Below are positions 35,460-44,250 of a stretch of 64,000 nt of DNA, piece after piece. Made by a program: the position numbers and the translations under genes. The notes under the pieces are model-generated. The model was not told the DNA's origin. It was given only the letters and a program-made list of their open reading frames with translations, and did not search any database. Source of the stretch: Vulgatibacter incomptus_A. Lineage in GTDB: Bacteria; Myxococcota; Myxococcia; Myxococcales; Vulgatibacteraceae. The DNA is taken from the NCBI GenBank assembly GCA_040391605.1, contig JBEBXK010000013.1, positions 1-64,000 on the forward strand, read 5' to 3'. Numbering within the stretch: the first letter of the stretch is position 1; the number at the start of each line of letters is the position of its first letter.

Positions 35460-36656
35460 ATGGGAATGAACGAAGCGCTGGCAGAGCGGGCCAAGAAGGT
35501 CCTGGTCGGCAACTACAAGCAGCAGCCCATCGCCATCGTGCGAGGGGAGGGCTGTCATGTATGGGACGCCGACGGCGGTCGCTACCTCGACATGATCGCG
35601 GGGATCGCCACCGTGGGCCTGGGGCATTGCCATCCCAAGGTGGTGGCGGCGCTCGAGGCCCAGGCCAAGAAGCTCTGGCATGCGTCGAACGTGGTCTATA
35701 CCGAGCCGCAGATCGAGCTGGCGGAGCGGCTCTGCAAGGCCTCCTTCGCCGAGCGGATCTTCTTCTGCAACTCGGGAGCGGAGGCCAACGAGGCGGCGCT
35801 GAAGCTCGCCCGCCGATGGCAACGCGATCGCGGCGAGGACCGCCACGAGATCATCGCCTTCGAGAAGAGCTTCCACGGCAGGACCCTCTTCACCGTGACC
35901 GCCACCGGGCAGCCCAAGTATTGGGAGGGCTTCGAGCCGATGGTGCCTGGGGTGCGGCACGCGGTCTTTGGAGACCTCGCCTCGGTGGAGGCGCTGATCG
36001 GCAGCAAGACCGCGGCGATCCTGGTGGAGCCGGTGCAGGGGGAGGGCGGGGTGCGCCCAGCCCCCAAGGGCTTCCTCGCTGGCCTGCGCGAGCTCGCGGA
36101 TCGCCACGGCCTGGTCCTGATCTTCGACGAGGTGCAGACCGGCATGGGACGCACCGGGACCCTCTTCGCGTACGAGCAGCACGACGTCAGGCCGGACGTG
36201 ATGACCCTCGCCAAGGCCCTGGGCAACGGCGTGCCCATCGGCGCCATGTGCACCACCGCGGACTTCGCCAAGGCGCTGATCCCTGGCACCCACGCCTCCA
36301 CCTTCGGTGGCAACCCCCTCGCGGCAGCTGCCGCCTGCGCCGTGCTGGACGAGCTCATCGACGGTGGCGTGCTGCAGCGCGGGCAGGTGGCCGGCGAGTA
36401 CCTGGCGGCGCAGCTAGGCAACATGGCCCGTCGGCTGGGGCCGGAGAAGGTGGTCGAGACCCGTGGAGCCGGTCTGTTGCGTGGGGTCGAGCTGCCGGGA
36501 CCGGCAGCAGCCGTCATCGGCCGCTGCCGCGAGCTGGGGCTCATCGTCAACGCCGCCGGCGAGCGCGTGGTGCGGCTGGCCCCGCCCCTTGTCGTGGAAC
36601 ACGTCCAGATCGACGAGGCTGTCGATCGCCTCGAGCAGGCCATCCGCGACACCTGA
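35460..36656 (+). CDS. argD: Acetylornithine aminotransferase
   Basis: PLP-dependent transamination of N-acetylglutamate semialdehyde to N-acetylornithine (arginine synthesis), and possibly succinyldiaminopimelate in lysine synthesis. 398 residues. Class III motifs: LDMIAGIATVGLGHCHPKVV, NSGAEANEAALKLAR (phosphate site), FHGRTLFTVTATGQPKY, LVEPVQGEGGV, LIFDEVQTGMGRTG (Asp to PLP nitrogen), and LAKALGNGVPIGA with the Schiff-base Lys near residue 252. The ATG has GAAGAAGGA upstream. The next gene is argF, so the two form an arginine operon. Ornithine or GABA aminotransferase is less likely given that neighbour. Confidence 0.93.
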   Translation: MGMNEALAERAKKVLVGNYKQQPIAIVRGEGCHVWDADGGRYLDMIAGIATVGLGHCHPKVVAALEAQAKKLWHASNVVYTEPQIELAERLCKASFAERIFFCNSGAEANEAALKLARRWQRDRGEDRHEIIAFEKSFHGRTLFTVTATGQPKYWEGFEPMVPGVRHAVFGDLASVEALIGSKTAAILVEPVQGEGGVRPAPKGFLAGLRELADRHGLVLIFDEVQTGMGRTGTLFAYEQHDVRPDVMTLAKALGNGVPIGAMCTTADFAKALIPGTHASTFGGNPLAAAAACAVLDELIDGGVLQRGQVAGEYLAAQLGNMARRLGPEKVVETRGAGLLRGVELPGPAAAVIGRCRELGLIVNAAGERVVRLAPPLVVEHVQIDEAVDRLEQAIRDT

Positions 36657-36745
36657 GATGCGGGCCGTAGCGCGCAGCGCGGGTGATAAACCGCCCCTTG
36701 CGCGATGGCGATCGTTTCACAGGCTCTGAGTATGTGGGCGGGACC

Positions 36746-37681
36746 ATGAGATCGGGAGAGCGGGAGAAACGGGAGAAGCGGGACTTCCTCTCCTTCGCCG
36801 ATTGGAGTCGGGCGGAGCTGCTTGCGTTGCTCGATCGCGCGGCGGAGCTGAAGCGGCTGCGCGCCGCCGGGACGCCCCATGCCGCCCTTGCCGGCAAGAG
36901 CGTGGGGCTGGTCTTCGAGAAGGCCTCCACCCGTACCCGGGTCTCGTTCGCGGTGGGCGCCTTCGAGTTGGGGGCCCAGGCCCTGGACCTCCCGGTGGCC
37001 CAGACCCAGCTCGGCAGGGGCGAGCCGATCCCCGACTTCGCCAAGGTGCTCTCCCGCTATCTCCACGGCGTGGTGCTCCGGACCTTTGCCCAGAGCCGCC
37101 TGGAGGAGTTCGCTCGAGCCGCCACCGTCCCGGTGATCAACGGTCTCACGGATCTCTACCATCCGTGTCAGATCCTGGCCGACCTCCTCACCGCTCGAGA
37201 GAGGCTGGGGAGCCTGGACGAGCTGCGGGTGGCGTGGATCGGTGACGGCAACAACGTCGCTCACTCCTGGATCGAGGCCGCGTCGATCCTCGGCTTCGAG
37301 CTGAGGCTGGCCTGCCCGCCCGGCTACAACCCCAAGGCTGCTATCGTGGAGGCCGCCATCGCGAGGGGGGCGGGCAGCCTCCACTTCGAGGCGTCGCCCG
37401 CAGAGGCTGCGTCCGGCGCCAACGTCCTCACCACCGACGTCTGGGCCTCCATGGGGCAGGAGGACGAGGTAGGCCATCGGGCGAGCGCTTTCGCCGGCTA
37501 TCAGATCGACCGCGACCTCCTCGCCGCCGCCGATCCCGGCGCGATCGTGCTCCACTGCCTGCCGGCCCATCGCGGCGAGGAGATCGAGGCCGAGGTCCTC
37601 GAGGGCCCTCAATCCGCGGTCTTCGACGAGGCGGAGAACCGCCTCCACGTCCAGAAGGCTCTCCTCGAAGCCCTGCTCTGA
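36746..37681 (+). CDS. argF: Ornithine carbamoyltransferase
   Basis: Ornithine plus carbamoyl phosphate gives citrulline. 311 residues. Carbamoyl-phosphate loop FEKASTRTRVSF near residue 58, HPCQILADLLT near 139, WIGDGNNVAHSW (ornithine side) and HCLPAHRGEEI near 269, the last being diagnostic for this family against aspartate carbamoyltransferase. Start chosen at MRSGEREKREK, with GGGCGGGA upstream; an ATG 21 codons earlier is possible but adds an unconserved stretch. Follows argD by about 90 bases. Confidence 0.93.
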   Translation: MRSGEREKREKRDFLSFADWSRAELLALLDRAAELKRLRAAGTPHAALAGKSVGLVFEKASTRTRVSFAVGAFELGAQALDLPVAQTQLGRGEPIPDFAKVLSRYLHGVVLRTFAQSRLEEFARAATVPVINGLTDLYHPCQILADLLTARERLGSLDELRVAWIGDGNNVAHSWIEAASILGFELRLACPPGYNPKAAIVEAAIARGAGSLHFEASPAEAASGANVLTTDVWASMGQEDEVGHRASAFAGYQIDRDLLAAADPGAIVLHCLPAHRGEEIEAEVLEGPQSAVFDEAENRLHVQKALLEALL

Positions 37682-37875
37682 TCGCCGCGCACCGCGGCCC
37701 TGTAAGCATCCAGCGCACGGACGACTTCATGTGATCCGAACGATGACCATCGGTCGTTCGACCGAGGGTGAAGACTTTGCCCAACCATTTTTCCCATGGT
37801 AGCTGATGTGAATACACGAGCTCGTCTCCGGCTGGAGGCGGGCCGCATATTCCTGGGAAAGGGAGGGAGATCGGA

Positions 37876-39072
37876 ATGCGCTCGGCAGTCTGGCTCGTGG
37901 TGGCCATCGCGTGCCTCCTCCCCTCCGCCTCCTCCGCGGCGCCTCGCTCCCTGGCCCTCTCCCTTGGAGTCGAAGGAATCGAGGCGGAGCGCGCCGAGCC
38001 GATCGCGCGAGTCATCGACGAGGCCGTTGCCGAGCTGCCGGGCTGGATCCTCGGGGAGCGGGATCACGGCTGCAGCGCCGCCACCGAGGCCTGCCTGCTG
38101 GCAGCGGCCCGCGCCGCCGACGTCGACCGCGTCCTCCATACGACCCTGCGGCCCATCGGTGAAGGCCTCTCCCTGGTGCTCGTTCTGGTGGGGAGGGAGC
38201 CGCCGACCCGGGATCGATACGTGGAGTCGATCCCCTCGGGACACCCGGAGGCGGCCCGCGCGATCCTCTTTCGCCTGCTGGCTCCCGAGCGACACGTGGG
38301 GAGTCTGGCCGTCGAGGCCGCCCGCGGATCGGAGATCTGGCTCGACGGAAATTCCCATGGGGTAGCGCCCCTTGCCGGGCCGATCCCGGATCTTCGACCA
38401 GGCTCGTATGTGCTGCGGGTCGTCCGCCCGGGCGGAGCGGAGGCTCGAAGCTACGTGGAGATAAAGTTCGGAGCGCTGACCCGGGTGCGGGTCGAGCCAC
38501 GCTCCGACGAGGTCTCGCTGATCGGCTACGCCGCCTCCTCTCCAGCCGACGGCGTAGCCTCCGCCGGAAATCCTGCTGCAATGGCGTCGCCTGCTCCAGC
38601 CGACGGCGCAGCCTCCGGCGGATCGCATGACGCGTTGGATTTGCTTGGGTCGGAGGAGACGGCCGAGGGGCCGGCTTCGGCTCATACGGCGGCTGACTCC
38701 GGCGGTGGCCTCGCCGGCTGGTCGGTAGCAAAGTGGTCGCTAGCGGGGGGAGGTGCCTTGGCGCTGACGGCAGGCGCGATCACGGCGACCTACGCCTCCA
38801 GCAGCCGGGATGCTCGAGAGGCGCTGCGCGGCAGAGGCTCGTCGTTTCGGGCGGAGGACCTCGGCAGGCAGGCCGCACTCGCCGACGAGTACCGCTCGCG
38901 ACGCACGGCCTCGACGGTCCTGGTCGTCGGAGGCGGCGCGATGCTGGTCGGCGCGGGCCTCCTCTTCTTCTGGGACGATCTCTTCGGATCGGCGGAGGGC
39001 GCTTCGTCTTCGAGCACGGCCGTGACGGCGGGCTTCGGCGTCGACGGCATCGTGCTGAGCAGAAGTTTCTAG
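37876..39072 (+). CDS. Exported PEGA-like protein with C-terminal two-helix membrane segment
   Basis: 398 residues. Signal peptide MRSAVWLVVAIACLLPSASSAAP. A central PEGA-like part (SLAVEAARGSEIWLDGNSHGVAPLAGPIPDLRPGSY, VRPGG) is followed by an Ala/Ser/Pro-rich linker containing a duplicated ASPADG-type unit (two copies of a roughly 28-base repeat near 38537 and 38596). Two hydrophobic stretches end the protein (SLAGGGALALTAGAITATY and TVLVVGGGAMLVGAGLLFFW), with a polar loop between. The same C-terminal plan occurs in the gene at 41.3 kb. Followed 45 bases later by the next gene. Function unknown; sugar or peptidoglycan binding is the usual guess for PEGA domains. Confidence 0.78.
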   Translation: MRSAVWLVVAIACLLPSASSAAPRSLALSLGVEGIEAERAEPIARVIDEAVAELPGWILGERDHGCSAATEACLLAAARAADVDRVLHTTLRPIGEGLSLVLVLVGREPPTRDRYVESIPSGHPEAARAILFRLLAPERHVGSLAVEAARGSEIWLDGNSHGVAPLAGPIPDLRPGSYVLRVVRPGGAEARSYVEIKFGALTRVRVEPRSDEVSLIGYAASSPADGVASAGNPAAMASPAPADGAASGGSHDALDLLGSEETAEGPASAHTAADSGGGLAGWSVAKWSLAGGGALALTAGAITATYASSSRDAREALRGRGSSFRAEDLGRQAALADEYRSRRTASTVLVVGGGAMLVGAGLLFFWDDLFGSAEGASSSSTAVTAGFGVDGIVLSRSF

Positions 39073-39116
39073 GTGGCTGGGCTGAGACGATCACCTCGTT
39101 GATGGGAGGAGGAGAG

Positions 39117-41303
39117 ATGCGAAGCGACACCCCTTGGATGTTCATCCTCTGCGGACTCACGGGCCTCCTGGCAGCGTGCTCGTCGGCGGAGGTCTCCCGA
39201 TGCGCCAGCGACGCAGCCTGCCCCAGGGACGCCGCCTGCGCTGAGGGATTTTGCGTGGACGATCCGCTGCCCCGCCTCGTCCTCGTAGCGGATCGAGACT
39301 CGGCCCGGCTGGGCGACGAGATCCGGATCGACGGGGAGGCCTCGGCGACCAAGGGCGGCAAGGCCGTGGAGCTGGAGTTCAAGGCCGAGCCCGCAGACGC
39401 CGTGGAGATCGAGGTCGATGGCGACTCGCCCAGGCGCGCTGTCGTGCGGATGGTCCGCCCCCACGTGGATGTGGTGGTGAAGGGCTGGGGCACATCTCCC
39501 ATGGGCCGCAAGGTAAGCGCGGAGGTGACGATCGCCGCCATCAACTCCGCGCCCCGCCTCTCGATGCGGGCGATCCCCGAGCAGCCCCAGCCTGGCTCCA
39601 GGGTCGAGCTCATCGTGGAGGCGGAGGATCCCGATGGCGATCCCCTGACGTATGAGTGGACGTTGGAGTCGGAGCGAGGGAGTCTCGAGGCCCATGGCGC
39701 CAGCGCCTTCCTCCAGACCGCGCCCGAGCTCGCCGAGGCGCGCTATAAGATCAGCGTCACGGTGTCGGATGGAAGGGTGGATGGGATCTCCAGGGCGTCC
39801 ATCACCCTCGACCCCCGGAATCAGGCCCCATCCATCGAGGTCGGCCCCCCTGTCGTCACCGGCCATCATTGTGAGGGCGAACCGCTGGCCTGCTCCGCCA
39901 AAGCGAAGCTCACCCCCGTCATTCACGACGTCGGGCCGATCGCCTACGCTTGGCGGCTCCTCGATCCGGGGGGGCTGGAGGCGACCTTCGAGCCCGAGGA
40001 CGATCCCGCACCCACCGTCACCCTCCGCTGCGAGCCAGCCTGCGCCATCGCCGGCACCCACCGCTTCGAGGTGGTCGCCACCGACTCGTGGGGGGAGAGG
40101 GCTTCGGCCACGGTCGAGGTCGAGGTCGGCAACCGCCCCCCGATCCTCCAGGCACATGATGGATCGGCGCTGGAGCACACCTTCGTCACCGAGCTGAGCG
40201 GGGCGATCTTCCGGGTCGCACGTGCGGGCACCACCCACGTCCGCTTCGTCGATCCCGACGGCGATCCCGTCGATCCGGCCTCGGTTCGCTGGTCCTCCAA
40301 CCTGGAGCGCACCCAATTCGACGAGCGCGGAGGGATCCATGCATCGTTCACCGTCACCGGGACGCCCGACGAGCTCCGCAGGCTGCAGATCACCCTGGTG
40401 GCGGCAGACATCAACGGCGCCGCTGCCGCCGATACGGCCTCCATCCCCATCCTCAACGAGACGCCGATCATCGAGATCGCGGACGATCTGGCGGAGGGGC
40501 ATCGATACGCCGAGGGGGAGCGGATGACCTACCGGAAGATGCTGGACGTCTCCGGGGTCCACGATCCCGAGGGCGGCCCGCTGACCATGGAGTACATCCT
40601 GGATCTGCCGGAGGAAGAGATCGCGTCACGAGGCCTCGAGATGGTGCCGGAGAGTCGGATGCTGATCGTCGGGGGGAACGCCTCCTCCGTTGGCTTCGAT
40701 TATTCGATCGTCGTGCGGGCGAAGGACGCCTGGGGTGATCAGAGCGAGTCGACGGTGAAGCTCCGGCTGACCAACCGGGCGCCGTCCTTCTCGGCGACTG
40801 GCTTCTCGGTCCAGCCCGCGAGGTCCACCGTCATCGGCCAGACGTCCATGGTCGGGTGTTGCTCGCCGAGAATCGGGGGTAGTGGCGTCTGCGACGAAGT
40901 CGACATCCTCGTCTGGACGGAGTGGCCCGGGCAGGTGGAGCCTGGCCCGTTCCAGTTCTCGACCCGCCTGGAACCAACGGATCCCGACGGAGATCCGCTG
41001 GTGGTTCGTCTCTCCGTGGCAAGCGCGAGCGCGCATCTCTGGCCGAAGATCCGGGTGGGCGAGTCGTCGACGCTCGAGCTCCCCTTGGAGGTGCCTTGTC
41101 CCACTGGAGGTTGCCCGATCTCCCTGATCGCGATGGGGAAGCTAACGGTACGAGGTGTGAGCTGCGCCGTCACGTCGGGCACGCCAGCGGTGACCGGGGC
41201 ATTCGGCTCCCAGACCCAGATGGCGATCGACGCATATGCGGAGGACTCTCTCGGGGGCAGCAGCTCGGCGAAGAGCGCCAGATTCCAATTCGAAAGCAGG
41301 TGA
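39117..41303 (+). CDS. Lipoprotein with PKD/Ig-like repeats
   Basis: 728 residues. MRSDTPWMFILCGLTGLLAAC is a lipoprotein signal; GGGAGGAGGAG precedes the ATG. A short Cys-rich block (CASDAACPRDAACAEGFC) follows the lipid anchor. The remainder is made of about six Ig/cadherin/PKD-like domains with DPDGDPLTYEW, DPDGDPVDPASVRW and DPEGGPLTMEYIL phrases that would bind calcium. It lies between two proteins sharing the PEGA-like/two-helix plan, so the three may work together at the envelope. No enzymatic motif. Confidence 0.8.
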   Translation: MRSDTPWMFILCGLTGLLAACSSAEVSRCASDAACPRDAACAEGFCVDDPLPRLVLVADRDSARLGDEIRIDGEASATKGGKAVELEFKAEPADAVEIEVDGDSPRRAVVRMVRPHVDVVVKGWGTSPMGRKVSAEVTIAAINSAPRLSMRAIPEQPQPGSRVELIVEAEDPDGDPLTYEWTLESERGSLEAHGASAFLQTAPELAEARYKISVTVSDGRVDGISRASITLDPRNQAPSIEVGPPVVTGHHCEGEPLACSAKAKLTPVIHDVGPIAYAWRLLDPGGLEATFEPEDDPAPTVTLRCEPACAIAGTHRFEVVATDSWGERASATVEVEVGNRPPILQAHDGSALEHTFVTELSGAIFRVARAGTTHVRFVDPDGDPVDPASVRWSSNLERTQFDERGGIHASFTVTGTPDELRRLQITLVAADINGAAAADTASIPILNETPIIEIADDLAEGHRYAEGERMTYRKMLDVSGVHDPEGGPLTMEYILDLPEEEIASRGLEMVPESRMLIVGGNASSVGFDYSIVVRAKDAWGDQSESTVKLRLTNRAPSFSATGFSVQPARSTVIGQTSMVGCCSPRIGGSGVCDEVDILVWTEWPGQVEPGPFQFSTRLEPTDPDGDPLVVRLSVASASAHLWPKIRVGESSTLELPLEVPCPTGGCPISLIAMGKLTVRGVSCAVTSGTPAVTGAFGSQTQMAIDAYAEDSLGGSSSAKSARFQFESR

Positions 41304-41310
41304 GCGATCG

Positions 41311-42804
41311 ATGATCCCGCGCTCGATTCCGATACTCGCGGCGACCGTCGCGCTCCTCTTCCCTCCCTCGGCGGCGACGGCCGACCCGGAGGAGCGCTGG
41401 GCCGTGGTCGGTCTTCGCACACCGGAGTCCCCTGCTCTGAAGCAGGAGCTGGAGATCCTGCGGGGCTTCCTCGGCTACGACGCGGCGGCGAAGGAGTCGG
41501 GCCGGCTGATCCTGCGCGAGAGCGCGACCCGCTCCCGGCTGGGCCTGATGAGCGGCGGCCTGGAGGAGATCGAGCAGAAGATCGACGGGGCCGAGCTCTA
41601 TTACTTCCAACTCGAGCTTCCGCTCGCCAGAGAGAGCCTGGAGGAGGCGCTCCAGGCCTTGCGCCTCCAGATCGGTCCGCGGGCTACCAAGCGGAGCCGG
41701 GTGGCGCGGCTGCTCCTGGCGACGATCCTCCTGGCGGAGAATGGGCAGGGCGCGATGGAGAGGGCGGCGGCGACGATCGAGCCGATCGCGCGGCTGCACC
41801 CAAACGATGGCCCGGATCCCAGAGCCTATCCCGCGGAGATGGTGGCCCTCTTCGGCGAGGTCAGCCGGACGGCAGCGGCGACACGGAAAGGCTGGCTGCG
41901 GATCGACTGTGAGGCATCCTGCCCCGAGGGTCACGTCTGGGTGGACTCCTATCCCCTCGGCGCTCCGGGGGAGAGGATCGAGCTCCCGGCTGGGCGCTAT
42001 CAGGTCCTGGTGGGCGATCGCTTCGAGAGGCCGGCGCTGCGTTCCCTCCTCCGCGAGGTGGAGGTGGTGGCTGGCGAGGAGGCGACGATCCTCGTGGACC
42101 TCGCACGGGAGGGCGCGGTGGATCCCGAGGGCGGCCCGAGCTTCCTGATCCCCGACGACGGCGCTTGGGAATCGGCGGCGATGATGGTCGCCGGGCGTCT
42201 CATACCCGATCCCCTGGTCGTGCTCCGACGGACCCAGGCCGATGGGCCAAGACTCCACGCCGCCCTCCTGGAGGGAGGGCGGATCGTACGCGAGGCCTCG
42301 GCCAGCGTGGAAGGAGGTGCCGACCCGACGATGACGCTGGAGCAGCTGGCCAACCTCCTGACGAGCGGATCGACCGAGGGCGAGGCGGCCACTTCAGGGC
42401 AGTCTGCCGCGGATCCCGTCGCTGCTCCCTACCGCTCCGATCGCCCATCGCTCGACCCCAGGATCCTGGCGACCTCTTCCGATCCGATCCCGGCCTGGGT
42501 GGAGCCCACCCGCTGGACGACGGCCGGTGTGGCCGTCGCGGCGACGGTGGCCGGGATCTGGTTGCACGCCGACGCCTCCAGCACACAGCGCGCCCTATCG
42601 GATCGCTTTGGCGCAGCCGGCGCGTACGGCACGATCGAGGAGGCCAGGGCCGCCTCGCGAGAGATGGACGCGGCCCGCTCCCAGGCGAAGTGGGGGACTG
42701 GCGTCCTGGTGGGCGCAGGAGCTGCTGCCGTCACCACCCTCGTCCTCTTTCTCCTGGACTGGTCCGAACCTGCCGAGAGCCCGCCGCCGGCTCCGGCCAG
42801 GTAG
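41311..42804 (+). CDS. Exported PEGA-like protein, second of the pair
   Basis: 497 residues. Signal peptide MIPRSIPILAATVALLFPPSAATA. The first half is helical and repeat-like (AELYYFQLELPLARESLEEAL and ARLLLATILLAENGQGAMERAAA, TPR-like). A PEGA-like segment follows (GWLRIDCEASCPEGHVWVDSYPLGAPGERIELPAGRYQV). The end repeats the plan of the 37.9-kb gene: a hydrophobic stretch (WTTAGVAVAATVAGIWL), a polar loop with ARAASREMDAARSQAK, and a second hydrophobic stretch (GVLVGAGAAAVTTLVLFLL). Eight bases after the previous stop, so cotranscribed with it. Confidence 0.78.
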   Translation: MIPRSIPILAATVALLFPPSAATADPEERWAVVGLRTPESPALKQELEILRGFLGYDAAAKESGRLILRESATRSRLGLMSGGLEEIEQKIDGAELYYFQLELPLARESLEEALQALRLQIGPRATKRSRVARLLLATILLAENGQGAMERAAATIEPIARLHPNDGPDPRAYPAEMVALFGEVSRTAAATRKGWLRIDCEASCPEGHVWVDSYPLGAPGERIELPAGRYQVLVGDRFERPALRSLLREVEVVAGEEATILVDLAREGAVDPEGGPSFLIPDDGAWESAAMMVAGRLIPDPLVVLRRTQADGPRLHAALLEGGRIVREASASVEGGADPTMTLEQLANLLTSGSTEGEAATSGQSAADPVAAPYRSDRPSLDPRILATSSDPIPAWVEPTRWTTAGVAVAATVAGIWLHADASSTQRALSDRFGAAGAYGTIEEARAASREMDAARSQAKWGTGVLVGAGAAAVTTLVLFLLDWSEPAESPPPAPAR

Positions 42805-42886
42805 AGGATCCTGAAGCGCAAGGGCAGGGCACGTGGTCCTCAGGCTGCTCGGTGGTGGGATGTCGAGCCGTGTGGGCAGAGGTGCG

Positions 42887-42915
42887 TTGACGCCCCATAT
42901 GCCTCCGTCTAGAGT
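42887..42915 (+). promoter_or_regulatory. Sigma70-like promoter of the J-domain/DnaK/TPR operon
   Basis: TTGACG at 42887-42892 and TAGAGT at 42910-42915, 17 bases apart. Five of six and four of six positions match the consensus. The start would be near 42922, about 14 bases before the ribosome-binding site AGAGGAGAAGGGA. No heat-shock CIRCE inverted repeat is visible. Confidence 0.55.
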
Positions 42916-42956
42916 GAAACGCTGCGCTTCGCTCCAGAGGAGAAGGGACGTTCCGA

Positions 42957-44249
42957 GTGATGGGGGAGTTTGAGATCCCTGGGCTGGGAGGCCGAAACAG
43001 CCGCGTTCAAGTGACGGCTGGGGGAGAGTCGCTGACGGCGGTCGAGAGACTGGGCCTCGCCCGCCTCATCGGCCAGCCGACGCTGTCGGAGGCGGTCCGG
43101 CTGGTGGGCCTCGAGGAGCCTCGGGCGATCGAGCTGCTACGTGGCCTCTGCGCCAAGGGGTGGCTGGCGCCGGTCGCGGCCACGGCCTCGACCCCGGGAC
43201 CGATCGGGCGGGCGACGAGATCGGAGCTTCGACTCGAGTTGGACGCAGCGGAGCGGGCGGAGATCCTGGACCTTCACGGACGGCTCCCGACGTTGAAGCA
43301 TTGGGAGCTGCTGGGGATCCCGCGGATGGCGAGTCCGGAGCAGGTGAAGGCCGCGTACTTCGATCTCTCCCGGCGATTTCATCCGGATCGCTACTTCGGC
43401 AAGGAGCTGGGCAGCCACAAGCAGCCGATCGAGGCGATCTTCCGGCGGCTGAAGGAGGCGGAGTCGACCTTGAGCGACCCCGAGCGGCGGGCGGCCTACC
43501 TCGCGGCGAATCCCGAGGCGCGCACCGCGGAAGAGGCGGCTGCAGACGCGATCACGGCGCGACGTCGCGCGGAGCGAAGTGAGAGACTTCGGCGCTTGCA
43601 TCCCCTGATGCAACGGGCCCACGGGGCTGCGGAGCTGGCGGCGAAGGGTGGGCGGCAGCCCAGCCAAGGCAGGCCCGTGCAGGTGGCGGGCAGCCCTCCT
43701 CGCTCGGCGCCGCTCCACGGCCAAAGCGCCATCGATGGTGTGAGGGGCACCTCTCCTCGCTCGACGCCGCTCCCCGGCAACAACGCCGTCGGTGGTGCAT
43801 CGGGCGGCCCTCCTCGCTCGGCGCCGTTCCAGGGCGACAACGCCGCTGGCGATGCGGCGGCCCATGCCACGAGGCAGGTGGAGGCCGAGCGGGCGAAGCG
43901 CCGGCTCGCCACGGCGTACCGGATCCTCCAGGAGGGCGGCGATCCCGAGGAGGCGCGCCCTCTCTTCCTGGAGGCGGCGCAGCTGCGTCCGGATGAGCCG
44001 GCTCATGTGATCGAGGCTGTCGGCGGGTACCTGGATTCTGGGGGCGATCCCGTCGCGGCGCGGAGCCTGATCGCGAGGTTGCTCGAGGCAGCGCCCAAGA
44101 ATGCGGATCTTCACGCGATCTATGCGAGGATCCTCTTGGAGGCGGGATACGAGAAGACCGGGCGTGCCGCCTTGGAACGAGCGCTGCAGTTGAACCCCAA
44201 CCATCCCTATGCCCGGAGTGTGCGGCAGAAGTCGCGCAAGCTATTCTGA
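42957..44249 (+). CDS. J-domain protein with N-terminal helical domain and C-terminal TPR
   Basis: 430 residues. Residues 1-85 form a predicted helical/winged-helix-like unit (RLGLARLIGQPTLSEAVRLVGLEEPRAIELLRGLCAKGWLA). A DnaJ domain spans about 113-182 with FHPDRYF (HPD at 142-144), the motif that stimulates Hsp70. A linker follows with three degenerate 20-residue repeats beginning SPPRSAP, SPRSTP and PPRSAP, encoded by about 60-base units. The end holds TPR repeats (AERAKRRLATAYRILQEGGDPEEARPLF through YEKTGRAALERALQLNPNHPYAR). GTG start behind AGAGGAGAAGGGA; an ATG follows directly. It is the first of a three-gene operon with a DnaK paralogue. Confidence 0.85.
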   Translation: MMGEFEIPGLGGRNSRVQVTAGGESLTAVERLGLARLIGQPTLSEAVRLVGLEEPRAIELLRGLCAKGWLAPVAATASTPGPIGRATRSELRLELDAAERAEILDLHGRLPTLKHWELLGIPRMASPEQVKAAYFDLSRRFHPDRYFGKELGSHKQPIEAIFRRLKEAESTLSDPERRAAYLAANPEARTAEEAAADAITARRRAERSERLRRLHPLMQRAHGAAELAAKGGRQPSQGRPVQVAGSPPRSAPLHGQSAIDGVRGTSPRSTPLPGNNAVGGASGGPPRSAPFQGDNAAGDAAAHATRQVEAERAKRRLATAYRILQEGGDPEEARPLFLEAAQLRPDEPAHVIEAVGGYLDSGGDPVAARSLIARLLEAAPKNADLHAIYARILLEAGYEKTGRAALERALQLNPNHPYARSVRQKSRKLF

Positions 44250-44250
44250 T

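Noticed and set aside
30611..35512. A very long open frame (over 1600 codons) on the minus strand.
   Set aside because: It is opposite three genes with signal peptides and clear domains. Its composition (Asp/His/Val/Arg-rich without hydrophobic core) is that of a GC-rich antisense shadow.
37738..37764. Overlapping inverted repeats GAACGA...TCGTTC and CGGTCG-TT-CGACCG downstream of argF.
   Set aside because: Possible hairpin or operator, but too short and imperfect to call; no U tract for termination.
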